Source: Casuarius casuarius (taxonomy: Eukaryota > Chordata > Aves > Casuariiformes > Casuariidae). Taken from it: DNA of 64,000 nt. The notes beneath the pieces were generated by a model that did no database searches, was not told the origin of the DNA, and saw only the letters and a list, made by a program, of their open reading frames with translations. The stretch spans positions 720,115 through 784,114 of the forward strand of contig PTFA01000056.1 of assembly GCA_003342895.1 (NCBI GenBank), given 5' to 3'. Positions 37,801-49,285 of this stretch are shown here, in pieces. Both the position numbers and the translations under genes were made by a program. How positions within the stretch are numbered: position 1 is the first letter of the stretch; each line of letters starts with the position of its first letter.

Positions 37801-39081
37801 TGATAAATTGAGTGCATCTTATCTGTGACTTGCTTACATAATGAGGTCGGTTTTTATTATCACATCACTGCTTTCTCTAGAAGCAGAAAGGGTGAGCTTA
37901 GGTTTTAGATCTTTTGTAATTACAGGAAAATATGCAGCTATGTCATGTTCTCCTCACAGGATTCTCAAAGCTTTTCCATTTGATCCTTCTTACTATTTTA
38001 AGAAGAAAGTGTTTGGAAATCTGTGTGCTTTTTATTTTATTTTTTATTGCTCTGATGCTTTAAAAATGCACATTGTGAAACTGTGCTGGGCACATGATTT
38101 ATGCCATTCCTACCTGCCTAGAGACATAATGATGAAATATCACAGGGAGTATTTTCTCCAAGTGATGCATGCATGGAATTCCCATTAATGTTAATGTGAG
38201 TTGTGCAGATCCACTCAGAGAGTGAAGAGAAGGCCAAAGATGTGATAGTTACATTGGGGCTTATGTCTTTCATGGCAGGCAGACTCTTAAGTGGCAGGCA
38301 AGTTTCTTTGAATTTAACAAAAAGGCATGTTAAAAAATGCCACTTCCATATGATATGCAGATGTATCACCACTACATTTTATACCCAAATCTTGCAGCTG
38401 TAGCTGATCTTACTAAAGAAATAGGCTTCTACTAAGAGTCTTCCACTAAACTAGTCTCTATAATTCCAGAATGATGGCTGGAACTGAACAAATGATTTTA
38501 ATAAATTGGCATAAGCTGAAAATCAGAAAAAATGAAACTTAAAGTATGCCTCCAAACGATTCTTTCTAAAGGCAGCAATAAGGCTGAATTAAACACCCAA
38601 GGCAATATGGAAAAGACTGAATCTAAATTCCTTCCCTGTTTTCTATTGCCAGCATAAATTCAGTGTGAATGTGTGTGCAGCTTGGAAAGTAGGCTAAGAT
38701 CCAATGTCTCCACTTGCAACATCCAGCACAAATTCTCTGCAAGTGAAGAGGCAGGTTCTGCTGTTCTGTCACCTACTGTCCATGAGCTTCATTACTAATA
38801 GTGTGATTGTTTGCACTGATCAGAAGAAGGAAAACACACAGATTTTGAGCAATTTGTTAGAATTTCACAGCTTACAACAGTAAAATAGACATATCATTTT
38901 AGAGTTGTTATTGTTTTTCCTGAGATGTTATCGAACTATTGGTCAGCATTCCAGACATGAATGGATTAAAGTCTTGACTGGTTCTAGAAGGTCTTTTTAA
39001 AAGTCAGCCATGTCAAAATGGTTTAATACTAGGATATTTGGTTGTATTTAGGAACCTTAATAAAAATGATCTGATTTTCAG
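34871..39081. other. AT-rich non-coding stretch
   Basis: No gene is recognised. Contents are a short (TTTA)n run at 35449-35468, a G10 homopolymer (36907-36916) and a GC-richer patch at 36.96-37.27 kb with overlapping open frames on both strands. A short cccattaatgttaatg segment near 38181-38196 resembles the centre of a palindromic repeat but is too short to call. Confidence 0.55.
36907..36916. repeat. G10 homopolymer
   Basis: Ten consecutive G. It is a lone run without the further G-runs needed for an intramolecular G-quadruplex, and a likely site of sequencing or polymerase slippage. Confidence 0.9.
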
Positions 39082-39259
39082 GTGTGCCACGTTACAAGAG
39101 CTAAAACTGTCTGATAAAATGGACTTTTTAAAATGTTCCAGTGAAGATGACAGAAATTCTGGGACCTCGAATGCATTATTACAAAGAACATATTATGGGA
39201 AAACTCTCCTAACCATCACAGGCGAGCTACAGCAGGAAGGAAATGTGGTTACATACTGA
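39082..39259 (+). CDS. Exon-like segment, product unknown
   Basis: A good acceptor-like sequence (ctgattttcag, AG at 39080-39081) is followed by a frame of about 59 codons to a TGA at 39257-39259. The peptide is hydrophilic and protein-like: CATLQELKLSDK near the start, an acidic SSEDDRNSG middle, then a TYYGKTLLTITGELQQEG end. The variant poly(A) signal ATTAAA lies about 70 bases after the stop (39329-39334). The frame extends upstream of the acceptor too, so the splice site is not needed to keep it open. No domain is recognised and this length is well within chance. Confidence 0.15.
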
Positions 39260-40805
39260 GAATTATTTTATCACAAACATTTGTATAAGTGATGCTCGTT
39301 AGAGTCTGTTCTTCATAGCTGCTGATGAATTAAAGGTTATTATACAAACAGCTTCAGGCTCTGATATTGGAGGTGCTTTTACAGACTCTGCTATGAGTGC
39401 TGAGTGAGTTCACCAAGGCCAACAGGATTTTGCGGCTATGCCTGCCCAAAATAACCAAGCAGAGTCAGGGCAGGGGCTTGTGCACTAGCCCCTGAATGCC
39501 CATGGTGTTTAATTGTTAGCACTTGTCCTTGGCACAGTTTTGGCTTGTGCCAAATAGCACTTTCACAGACAAAGCTTTGGCATGTTTTAGAGAATAACAC
39601 AAGTTAAGGGCTGTTCTAAGCAGGCAGACTGGATTAGACCATACTGGAGAAGAGGAAAGAGAGTTTAGTTGGATGGCTGTGAGCCATTATGACATTTGCC
39701 TTCAGGGTGCTCTAGCTTGTTTTATTTATCAGCGTAGACATCACCTGTAAAGTCTTGTATGTTTGCAGCAGTGGGATGCCTGTTAGTAACTAAGACAAAA
39801 ATATCCTGATCCCTTTGAAGCTTTTACATGCATTGACCTGAATCACTCATTTTTTTTTCAAGGACTTTGTGAAAAAAAAAACCATATGAATTAAATCAAT
39901 TTGATATCTCATCTCTGAAGTGTTCAGCTGATAGTCTGTCAGCTAATCCTGGTTGCTCTCTTTCCCAGGACACCTTGGAGACACACAGAAGCTTGCTTCA
40001 GGCTAAATTAATTATTCTAGTGAGGGTGGCAGCTGCATGATCCTAGCTGTCTTCTTTTCTGGCCACATGATAGCAGTAGGGCTCCAAGAAAAAGGGCCAC
40101 AGGCTTCATGAATTAATCTAGCAATGGGGACCCACTCCTGACTGTACTTGCACTTGAGACAACCCTTGAGCAGAGTATGGAGCATGAGGTCCATGCAAAG
40201 GCCCAGAAAGTACTGGGCTCACTGGACATATGATTAGGTCTTTCTATATTATGTCTGCTGATATTCACAGAAGTGAATCCATCCAGTCTGTAAAGCTGGG
40301 CATGACTGGTGTACAACCATGTCTTTGACTGCTCTCCAAGAGCTCCTTTTGAGCACATTTACTCAAGAACTAATATTTGTCTCTGGAATGGCTGGGTTTT
40401 TCATTCTTTCCTGTGTGCCTTGTGTTTTGGACTAGAAAAAGATGATGATTTTATTCTGCTAAGAGTTAATTTACAAAAGTTCCTAATTTAATACATGTGT
40501 AGGCACCTAATTCCAAATCGATGCTCAGCTATTGTCTAACCCTTCAGGTGCTCAGGGAGCCTTGGCACCGAGGCTTCAGCCAGAGAATGCCTAGCTGCCT
40601 TCATTTCTGTTACTTGACATGATCTCCATCAAGCAGGGCCCCTGAATACATCAGACTGCTGAATGCCTAAACTATAGCAAGATTCACAAATCATGTGTGT
40701 GTGTTTCTGATCGTGTAGGCAAGTACTGCTCTAATACAATATTTCAGAATGTCTTTAACAGCTTGGGTCACAAACAAAACTCAATGACCCATCTCAAATG
40801 CTCAA
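39260..40805. other. Non-coding stretch, nothing firm
   Basis: No gene is recognised. Words such as aggcacctaattcc (40502-40515) and gattcacaaatc (40681-40692) recall pieces of old sauropsid repeats often seen next to tRNA-like SINE heads, but order and continuity are too poor to annotate. Confidence 0.5.
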
Positions 40806-40850
40806 CAGCCTAGTGTGTAGAGCACTCATGCATAATGCACAGGCTCATTT
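40806..40850 (+). mobile_element. tRNA-like SINE head, fragment
   Basis: The sequence gcctagtgtgtagagcactc followed by atgcataatgcacaggctc matches the A-box end of a tRNA-derived SINE or composite repeat (pattern: cctagtgg-tagagcactc, then a short variable stretch, then a B-box-like word). The B box is poorly preserved. It is the first of three such heads in 300 bases. Confidence 0.55.
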
Positions 40851-40875
40851 TCTTCTCCTGCTTACTTGGGAACAC

Positions 40876-40931
40876 AGATTTGAAGCCACATGTTACCCTC
40901 CCACCAGAAAAATCTTCTATCAGTTGAGCAT
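40876..40931 (-). mobile_element. tRNA-like SINE head, inverted copy
   Basis: Read on the minus strand, the segment runs from tgctcaactgatagaagat through ctggtgggagggtaac to ggcttcaaatct. The last word corresponds to a B box (GGTTCAAATC type) and the first to an A box. It faces the copy at 40806-40850, so the pair forms an inverted arrangement. Confidence 0.5.
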
Positions 40932-41044
40932 GCACCAGCTATCGCACAATAGCATGCTATAAGATGAATCTCATGCCCTCTTGGTGAAGATAATCTACTT
41001 AATATAAAATACTTAAAATATTCGTAGTAAATATTCAGATTCCA

Positions 41045-41098
41045 TAGCTTAATGATCAGGGCTGTTGCCTGGAAGACTGGGTTTCTAATCACTGCCCC
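41045..41098 (+). mobile_element. tRNA-like SINE head, fragment
   Basis: The sequence agcttaatgatcagggctgt then tgcctggaagactgggtttc and taatcactgccc follows the A-box to B-box plan of tRNA-derived SINEs (agctnagtggttagggc, cctgg, GGTTC-AATC, ctgcc). The B box is close to consensus. No SINE body is recognisable after it. Confidence 0.6.
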
Positions 41099-42064
41099 GA
41101 TAAATAAACATCTGAGATTTACAGATAGTGGGCAATGCCAAAAAGAAAGTACTCCTTTCAGAGTAGAGTGCATTACCTGTGATTATTTAGCCAAGAAATT
41201 ATTAGAACTTCCTTCAGCTTCACAGGGGCAAATTTTGACAGGAAAGAGCTCTGGGAGGAAATTATACTTGCAGCGTAGAGATACCGTAGTGATAGCATTC
41301 TATACAAAAATAAAAGAAGAGCCTAAGTCAAATTCTTTAACCCCATCTCAGTATTGTTGTAGCCTACAGGAAAGATCTTCAACTAAAATTGCAAAGTTAG
41401 ACTGACAGTCATGCTTTTGGATGATTGCTCCTGTTCATCAGACTTCCAGTCCTTAGTCAAATCAAGATGAAGAGGGTTATATTATTTTTTTTCTGTAGTG
41501 TAGGCTAAGAAAAAAAAAATGTTGTCCTATTCATTTATTATCAAATTTGAACAGTTTGCTTTGGAAATGCTAAGAGTTACCCTAGCTGAACTCCCTTCTT
41601 TAGGCAGTAACTAGTTCAGATTGCCTTCTCTGGGACTCTAAAATCAATAAGAAGAATGAGAGGTAGACAGGCAAATCTGCATTAATCCATTAATTTAATC
41701 TTCATCTTCAAGTCATTATGCTAAAAAAAAATCAAGATTCTGATAAATTAGACTTTTTTACTTTTCTCCTACGACCCACTTAGAAATCCAGAAGTCATAA
41801 AGTTTTGCCTTGTCACAAGCTATAAGTTATGGTGGCACAGCAATATTTTTTACTGTCCAGATAAAAAAGGAAATTACTAACTCCATCCTTGCCTGGTGAT
41901 GCAGTTAGCTGCCTGAGGTCTCAGTGGTTTCACTTCATTTAACATGAAGAAGTATAAAACTGACATATAAAAATTCCCTTGAGCGATCATTCATAATTGT
42001 TAAAAAAACTTTTTGTAAGATTTTCTGGTCTATCCACACATTGATTTTTATGCAGAGAGCATCT

Positions 42065-42088
42065 TGTTTTTGTTTTGTTTTGTTTTGG
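42065..42088. repeat. (TTTTG)n microsatellite
   Basis: About four to five units of ttttg or gtttt, followed by a T run. Confidence 0.85.
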
Positions 42089-43612
42089 TTTTTTTACAGA
42101 CAAAAGGTCCTTTCACATTTGTTACATATCTTTCCATTTCAGTTTTCCTTCATTTGTTTGTATTTTGATATTCAATTTAAATTTATCCTCTACACCATTT
42201 CTTTGTAGTTTCTGAGATGATCAAGTGTTGAGATTTTTAAGAATCTTCTGCCTTCTCCAAGTGTTCCGGGAGCTGCTGGCATTAGTAATGAGACTTTCTT
42301 GCTTTCCATCTGTAAAATCATCCAAACATTTTAGCAAAGTTACTGTTGCTGCTATTTTATGAATCCAGCATGCCAAATTCAGTGAGGGAGACTTTAGTAC
42401 TCTTCAGAAGGAATTCTTGTAAATAGGCTACATGGATTTGCAATCTGTAATTATGGAACTTATAAGCTTTGTGCTTTGAACACTTAATTTCTTGTGGTAG
42501 GCTACCTATACAGGAATAGTTGATGCTACGGTGATTGGAGTTCACAGATATAAGATATGAATGTGAAATGTGAAATGTGCAAATAGTAATGATTTGTGCG
42601 AAGCACTGAAGTCAATATCAAAGTCTTTCAAATAATACTGAGAGTGTCAAATCTGAATGACAACAGTGACATGAAGGAGAACAGGACAGTGTTTGGAAAA
42701 GAGAAAGTGAGTTAAGTTGGCTGATTTTAAAAGATACCACTAAAGGCTTGGAGATTGCGACTGACCAATTCGTAGGACTCTTGCAGAAACAGTATATGTG
42801 ATCTTAGACTTTATGCTGCTGCAGCCATGTGAGTGCATCAAAATCTCAGCTTTTAAAAGTAAGAAAAAAAATTCTCCCTCCATGGTTGTAAAGAAGAAGC
42901 TGGGAAATGCATCCCAGAAGGCTTAAGATAGAAAAGTGAGTCATGAGACATAAAAAAGTTAAAAATGTAATTCTATTGATTTTTATAGCAACCTCTTAGC
43001 TCTTTGATGTCTGCCTGAAAATCTATGAACAGTTGTCATACAGGGACCTTGCTGATGGCATCCAATGCCTCTGAGCTCCTAAGCTGAGAGGGAAGAGCCT
43101 CTGAATTCGATATTATGGAAACAGGTTAGTTTATCTCATCCCTTTCTCTCTATATCTGTGGCTTGCATGGAAAAGAAATTCAGGTGCATGTCCGACACAT
43201 GACTGGGGCAGATGAGAGTAGGGTAAGCTGCTGTTACCATTTAGGACACAACTAACCATAGATATTTTTCATTTTTTAGAAGTTAAATGATGATTACATG
43301 GGTAGTCAGTGCAAGACAAAGGCACTTATCAAAGGCAATTTGATCAACCTGTACCACATGTCTGTCTTAGAATGGGATAAATTACCCTTGCAAATTGGCT
43401 ACCATTCCTTGCTGACTGCTGCCAGAATCAAGGCAACTGGGTCAGACAAGACATATCTCTTTCCAGTGCTTCATGTTAAGTGAGAGGCATCCACTGGCTC
43501 TTGCATAATTACAAGCCATTAAACTTTATCCAGCACTAATCATGGTGGAAGGAACTTCCTGATGTGATTTCTGCAAAGATAAATGCGCAAAGAAGTTGTT
43601 TGTTGTCTAGGT

Positions 43613-43652
43613 ATTGTATTAAAAAAATAATAAAAAATTGTATTAAAAAAAT
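43613..43652. repeat. Direct repeat of a 16-mer
   Basis: The 16-base word attgtattaaaaaaat occurs identically at 43613-43628 and 43637-43652 with an 8-base AT spacer. It is a slippage-type duplication. Confidence 0.9.
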
Positions 43653-44271
43653 GGCATCTGTAGTGTCAGATATGCAAGATGAAGGCATACAAAGCATACA
43701 AAGAAATCAGAGGGTCTGTCAGTAGTATCTGTTTTAGTTACCTAGGCCTGAGCATGGTAAGAGCTGTTGAACCTACCAAGCCAAATACTGTCAATTTAGC
43801 TGTGTTGCCCTACTCTAGCATGAGAGGAGGAAGGGACACCTTGCCAATTATTCAATTAACAAAAGATATTTACTAATAACACAGGAATAAGGAACGAGAC
43901 CTTTTTCATATGAGGAAGTTGACAGGACACAATCACCCTGACTTCTTCCTGTAAACCTTTGTCAAATCTGGACACATTTCCCAAAGTGAATTCCCATGAA
44001 AAGATCACTTGACTTCCTAATTCCAAGTCCCTGTGCCAATATATAGGACACTATGGGCATCAAAGTAAAGCTTTTTTTCCACAAGGACAAAACGGTATAT
44101 TTTTCCCTAGTCAGAAACAAATGACTGACTATTTTTGATTGAAATCTTCCAAGAAAACACAGACTGCCAGCCTGAAGTAGTTACCAAAACGTAAGTTGCC
44201 AGCCCAGAGGGTGAAAGTGAACAAAATCACAAGCAACTGAAAGCAAAGTCTTTCTTACAAAGAAAGGCATC

Positions 44272-44301
44272 AGACAATCTCAGGGTTGGAATACCTGTCA
44301 G
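44272..44301 (-). mobile_element. Possible CR1 LINE 3'-end remnant
   Basis: The words caatctcagggttggaa followed by tacctgtcag resemble, in inverse orientation, the CR1 3' UTR words aatctcagggttggaa and gggacctcag. The diagnostic next word (agtccaac) and the 8-bp 3' microsatellite are absent. With only about 30 bases of similarity this is tentative. Confidence 0.25.
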
Positions 44302-44865
44302 TTCCTGCAGTTAAAAAATATAAAAAGCACACTACCATTGATTATCGGTTTTAGACATTTGAACGGGTAGCTTGCAAATGTATATGATCATGACTTATAT
44401 AAAAATGATATTAAATACCTTGTTGCAAGCATGCTATGATGTCTAGAGATCATATTTAATAAAGCACCACATGTTTCTTCAGGAAAGTCTTTATCTCAGG
44501 AGATGATAAAATACTCAGGTTCCCATTCAGAGGAGCAATTGCTAATTGAATGTAGTTATTTACCAAGGACATTCAAAGCTATGTTTTCCTGAATCAGTAG
44601 GCTCCAAACAGAAAGAGAAAAGCTGTTTGCTCATAGTTTCAAGCCACTTCACACTGGGCTAGATGTTTGCTCAAGCCTTACTTCAAGGGTTGGTTCTAAC
44701 GGTAACTTTGGAATTTCTAATCCTGTAGCAAAGGTGCTGGGTATATGTGACAGCTTGTGCCTCCTGCTGCTATTTCTGTAGTAATAATCAGACCTCACTA
44801 TGTTATGGATGCTGGAGTCGTCTGTTGTGCCTGTAAATCCAGAGATCGTATTGACCACAGAGGCT

Positions 44866-44896
44866 GGAACTAAATATGTTCCACACCTAGTGGAAC
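44866..44896. repeat. Interlocked short palindromes
   Basis: GGAAC (44866-44870) pairs with GTTCC (44878-44882). The overlapping GTTCCAC (44878-44884) pairs with GTGGAAC (44890-44896). The same arm can therefore pair to either side. The GGAAC/GTTCC pair has a 7-base spacer and does not match a steroid receptor element exactly. Confidence 0.7.
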
Positions 44897-44940
44897 TTAC
44901 GCTCATGTAAATGTTTTCAGATGTGGGATCTCACAGTCTT

Positions 44941-44963
44941 TATATACATACATATACATATAC
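44941..44963. repeat. (ATAC)n microsatellite
   Basis: Imperfect tandem of atac and atacat units over about 23 bases. Confidence 0.8.
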
Positions 44964-45919
44964 TTTGTGTGTGCCTAGATTATAGTACTCCAGATAATGC
45001 CCCTCCACACGTCTTCTGTGTGCCTGTATGCTTCCCTCATGATATGGACTAAGATTTTGTTCCTGGTATATAAAATGAGCATGTTTTCATAAAATAAACT
45101 ATATATTTAAAATAATTGGACTCAAGATAAAATGATCAGTGCTGGAACACAGCTGCTAGATTCTTCCTGTCAGCTACAGATTACATAGCATAGCCTGGCA
45201 AGTGCCGGGCCCTAGGAGTCTGGGTCCTGCCTGTTTCATTAAGCAGTATGAATCTGGCTGTCAGCTATTAGCATGCAGAATATTAGCAGCACCATACCTG
45301 TCAAAGAGGAAAAAGGGCCTCTGTACAGCTATATCACTGTAACCCATTCATCAGTTTATTGAACTGAAGCCCAATAGGGGGTTTCTCAAATGCATGTGAT
45401 GTCCCATGCTGTTAAGAGTTTTGTGTTTTGATCTGAGATTATGCTGGAAGATGTGTGCTAGCTCTCTCTAGGTTATGTATCCAAGGTTGTTCAAAGGCAA
45501 AAGTTATTCCTTCCAGAGCTAAGTATCATTTGCACTCACCATGGTACCCTAGACATCTGTTTCATGGTTTGGGCTACTGGCGGGGGATGGAAGTTCATCC
45601 TTGCATTTTGCTGACTCTGCGCCACCAGAGACATCCCCATACTCCTGTGGTTCTTCTGCTTCTGGCTGTCAAACCTAGGTCTTGGCCACTTTGGGCCTGT
45701 CCACAGTGCAGTAAAATCTGGCTATAGCAAAGCTGAGGAATGAGGCAAAGACGTGGATTAGTCAGGTTCCCCTTGATGAAAGCCTGTCGTACATGCTTTA
45801 CAGGGGTGAGGTGGCTTTCTGATAATAAAAGTTGGCATCTCAGAATTAAATGAGGTGTGCAAGAGCAATGAACACTTTGGTATGTTTCTGAAAGCTTTGT
45901 TGCTACTCAGCTACCAGCC

Positions 45920-45941
45920 CCATTATCTCTTGAGATAATGG
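45920..45941. promoter_or_regulatory. Perfect palindrome carrying paired GATA motifs
   Basis: The arms ccattatctc (45920-45929) and gagataatgg (45932-45941) are exact reverse complements around tt. Each arm contains one AGATAA/TTATCT core, which matches the WGATAR site of vertebrate GATA factors, so the element is a head-to-head GATA pair. A function is only suggested. A perfect palindrome of this size is expected about once in 64 kb. Confidence 0.4.
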
Positions 45942-48900
45942 CAGAGAGAGACCTTGGCAGAGGTTAAATCTTTTCGAATGTTTGGTCAGATTTCTATTTA
46001 GAAATCTGGAAGGTCAGCAGGGACAATTTTGTGGATGTTCTCTTTGTTCACTCCCTTTTATTAACCAGAACAAAGGAACATCATAAATGCATAGAGCTCA
46101 TACAAAAGTGTCTTTATGTAGCTTCAGAGTTCAAACTTCCTGTCTTCTACATCTGTGGTTCTCACCTTCTATGTGCAGGTGCTGCAGTAAATTCTAGTCC
46201 CCTTAGAGAGGCAGTAAATGCAATTTTTAGCCTTGAACAACAGTACCTTGCTGACACCTTTCCTCTGGCCCTTATGTAGTTCATTAGAAAACATGAAGTT
46301 TCCTGAGAAATCCTGAGATGTAGGAATTTGGGTCTTACATATTTTACTAAATAGTGTGTGCCTGGCTATTAGCGGTTGGGTCTTCATGGTTTGTTCAAAA
46401 ATGCTTCAGTGTCTTTTCCAACACTGACTTAAAAGAATATAAAACTGCCTTCCCTGCAAAATAGCAAAAACTACTGATGCAAGCAAAGAGCTATCAAAGG
46501 GGTGATGCTCATGGAACATACTAATTGAATAGAGACTCAAAATTCCCTTCAGGTTCTTAAGATTCAAATTTTCCTGGCAATTGGCGGAAGAAACAAACCT
46601 CGGTAAGATTTTGGTTGGCCTAAGAGGCTGAGCCTTATTTTATACCACAAATTGCAAATCTGCTGGGCTATAAATCTTAGTTTTTGTGTTAATTATCTTC
46701 ATGCTATAAATTCTATCTCATAAGTCAACATATTTTTCAATCTTAACTTTTACTTTTCTTATTTAGTTTTATTCCCAATAACTTGAAAAAATTCCTGTAT
46801 TTAAAGAAATACAGAATCTGTATGTATGGATCTATAGCCAGAGAGCTGGGTTTGCTAAATGTTTGTTAAATTTATTCATCATTTTAGTAAGGTCTGAGGA
46901 TTCTGTAACTTTTCTGCACAGCAAACATGGAGCCTGTGCAAGAAACCATCCAAAATGCCTCCAAAAAGTGGCCTCCAAAAATTCCACCAAGATGTCTGGC
47001 AGGAACACTTTGATGAAAATAGTCAGATTTCATAAGGCACTTGCAAAACCTTACCTTTATAGGATACTAAGGACAGCCACTGAAGCACAATTTTTCCAAA
47101 GTAAAAAATGCATTTGTTGAAAGTCTTTTAAGAAGTAAATTTCCTTTCATCTTTATTTTGAAACTCATTGTTTTCCAAGATATGATGTTTCCTGACAAGT
47201 AGCTGGGATGCTGTGATAATATGACAACAGCAGTCCAATGTTCTGGCAAACTAGCAAAAATGAAGATGAAAAGATGTCAAAAATTAAGCCCAATTGTGAA
47301 GTGAATCTCCACATTTTTGTTCTACAATATAGATACAAAATTTTAGCAAAAGGAGGAAGAGGCCGATGTGGTTAAGATATAGACTAAAGAGACCACAGTT
47401 CTTCCACAAACTTACTTGTGTGGTCAAGAACTAATCCATCAATCTTTAAATGGCTGTATCTTAAGAGGAACAGTACTGGTTTCACTTGTACTTGGGTGTA
47501 CATGACAGGTAATCAGTAAGGACAAAACTAGACACTAGCATCTGGACTGTCTGCTAGGTAACCGCATTGAGGACAATGGGTCAGCCAGTAGAGCATTTAC
47601 CATTATGAATAATTTGCTGTGTACCTCATTTGGGATTTTGATGCTGAATCCTCAAGAATTCCCTGTCTTGGCATGAATCTGGCCTGACTGGAATCAGAAC
47701 CAGTTTCTGTTAAACTATGAATTTATGCATCTGAAGAAACCGTTTTGATGTGTTGATATAAACACTCATGAAAGGGACTGTGTGCTGTGACCTTTTATAA
47801 TGTCTATCTCCAGGTACTCATAGATCTCAGCATGTTCTGCATCTAAATAGAGGGGGATGTCTGTCTCATCTCTAGACCAGATTCAGTTCTGGTAGGAAAA
47901 TTTATGGATTTTCCCATATTCAGTTTAAATATTTCTGTGCAATTTTGGGGACCTTGGCCTACCTCAGCATTTCTAACTATATATGTACCTCCCCTAAAGA
48001 TGTTTCTTTTTCAAAGCCAGACAGTGCAAATCACTGTAGCAAAGGTACCTCTGTGACAATTGTGTACGAAGTCGACAAATTAAAAATGTTTTTAAAAATA
48101 ATAGTAACTTCAACATGAGTTTCACTGCAGAAGGAGTTTTTTATTACTCTTAACTTCCAAAGGCAGTAGTTCACATTAAGAACTAATGACCTGTGAAATG
48201 TCATTTAAAAATAAAAGATGTGTTTGAGTCAGAGGAATAACAACATCTTTGACTGTCCTATGTTTTTTTCCAATATTTTGAAAGTCATTTAATTTTTTCT
48301 TCTATTTTTTTTAGAAAGATACTTGATCTCAAACTAAAAAAAGACAGACTTAATTACAGACCGTAGCTTTTTTTGTCTCAATTTACACAATTTGACAACT
48401 GTGCTTTAAATGGAGGGACACTAGCACAGCCTTAATTGAAATTCTGATGATGTTTTTTGCACTAATTGATACCCATGTTGGCAGACTGAGCTCAGCGACC
48501 CAGGAATGAATGGACAGGAAGAATGAGACTATCAGCTTAGCCTTGCAGGTGGTCTTTCCCAATCAAGATCAAAGAACATTGGCAAGGCACTGCTGGAAAG
48601 CCAGCACAGTAGATATACCTTGTGCTATTCTCATTTCCTATTTAAGCAGAGGATTTCAGTGTTCAGGCTGAGATTTTCAGTCTGACTCCATTTGCAGTAG
48701 TAATAATAACAACACCTAAAAGAAAGCTGAGAAGTGACTTGATTACAGCACAAAAAGAGGTTGACAAGAAGAAAATACCAGGTACAAATGAGACCTTTAA
48801 TCTGCCAGAAAAAAAGTTGTTGAGAAGCAATGACTGGCCTTGGGTTTAGGATGAAGTCAGATTAGTATGAGACAGACTATCAACAAGGTAGAAGTGGGGT

Positions 48901-49092
48901 GTTAACAAATGCAAGATCAAACTTCCAAAGTTATGGTAGACTCTGCATCCTTCAGAGTCTACAGATAGATGCTAGCTGTCCAACACAGGATCTTGGGCTA
49001 AGCACAAATAAAACTGTCAGGATATACGGTGGTCAACAATATACAGGAGATCAGACTAGTCAATTCTGACCCTTAAAGGCAGTTAATTGTGC
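45942..49092. other. Non-coding stretch, nothing firm
   Basis: No gene is recognised. An 11-base direct repeat (gcctccaaaaa) lies at 46957-46981. The word cagccagtagagcatttacc near 47583-47602 recalls a tRNA-like SINE head but lacks a B box. A very AT-rich segment (48.06-48.45 kb) shows no other structure. Confidence 0.55.
46957..46981. repeat. 11-bp direct repeat
   Basis: gcctccaaaaa occurs twice (46957-46967 and 46971-46981), separated by gtg. Confidence 0.9.
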
Positions 49093-49285
49093 TAATATTT
49101 GCCTCTTATATAGTGTTTTCATCAGTAAAATTCAAATAATTGAAGAAAGCAGATCAGTAGCACTATTCCCATTGTACAGATATGAGGACTATATCTCAGG
49201 GAGGTTAAATCACTTTTCAGAAGATATATAAAAAGTCGATGGTAGAGAAATTAATACACAGCCTGTTTCTCAAATCCTGCCTTGT
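49093..49285 (-). mobile_element. MIR-type SINE with 3' tail, nearly full length
   Basis: Read from the plus strand, the order is the inverse of a MIR. First comes a 3' tail, cctcttatatagtgttttca then tcagtaaaattcaaa (49112-49136). Next is the reverse-complement core, ttcccattgtacagatatga, ctcagggaggttaaatcact (49167-49213), and finally the remains of the tRNA-like region with ctcaaatcctgcc (49270-49281). The tail words (cttatatag-g-ttttcatcagta) are those of the MIR-type copies typical of sauropsid genomes, and they are the main support here for the host group. The element is decayed by many substitutions. Confidence 0.8.

Larger units (their letters stand above)
41099..44271. other. AT-rich non-coding stretch
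   Basis: No gene is recognised. It contains a (TTTTG)n microsatellite (42065-42088), a tandem of tgtgaaa units (42562-42580) and a repeated 16-mer (43613-43652). Open frames stay below 120 codons and show no domains. Confidence 0.6.
44302..45919. other. Non-coding stretch with short palindromes
   Basis: No gene is assigned. A minus-strand frame of about 94 codons (44931 down to 44649) has a protein-like composition but no recognisable domain. Nested palindromes at 44866-44896 and an ATAC microsatellite at 44941-44963 lie inside or beside it. The 45.45-45.73 kb patch is mildly GC-richer and open for about 90 codons, again unrecognised. Confidence 0.5.

Noticed and set aside
40500..40695. aggcacctaa and gattcacaaa words recalling old sauropsid repeats
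   Set aside because: The words occur in the wrong order and spacing relative to each other to support an element.
42306..42330. ttccatctgtaaaatcatcc resembling the MIR core
   Set aside because: Only about 15 matching bases, with no flanking MIR words in the right order.
44649..44931. Minus-strand frame of about 94 codons with protein-like composition
   Set aside because: No recognisable family. No good acceptor was found, and the length is within chance expectation for the window.
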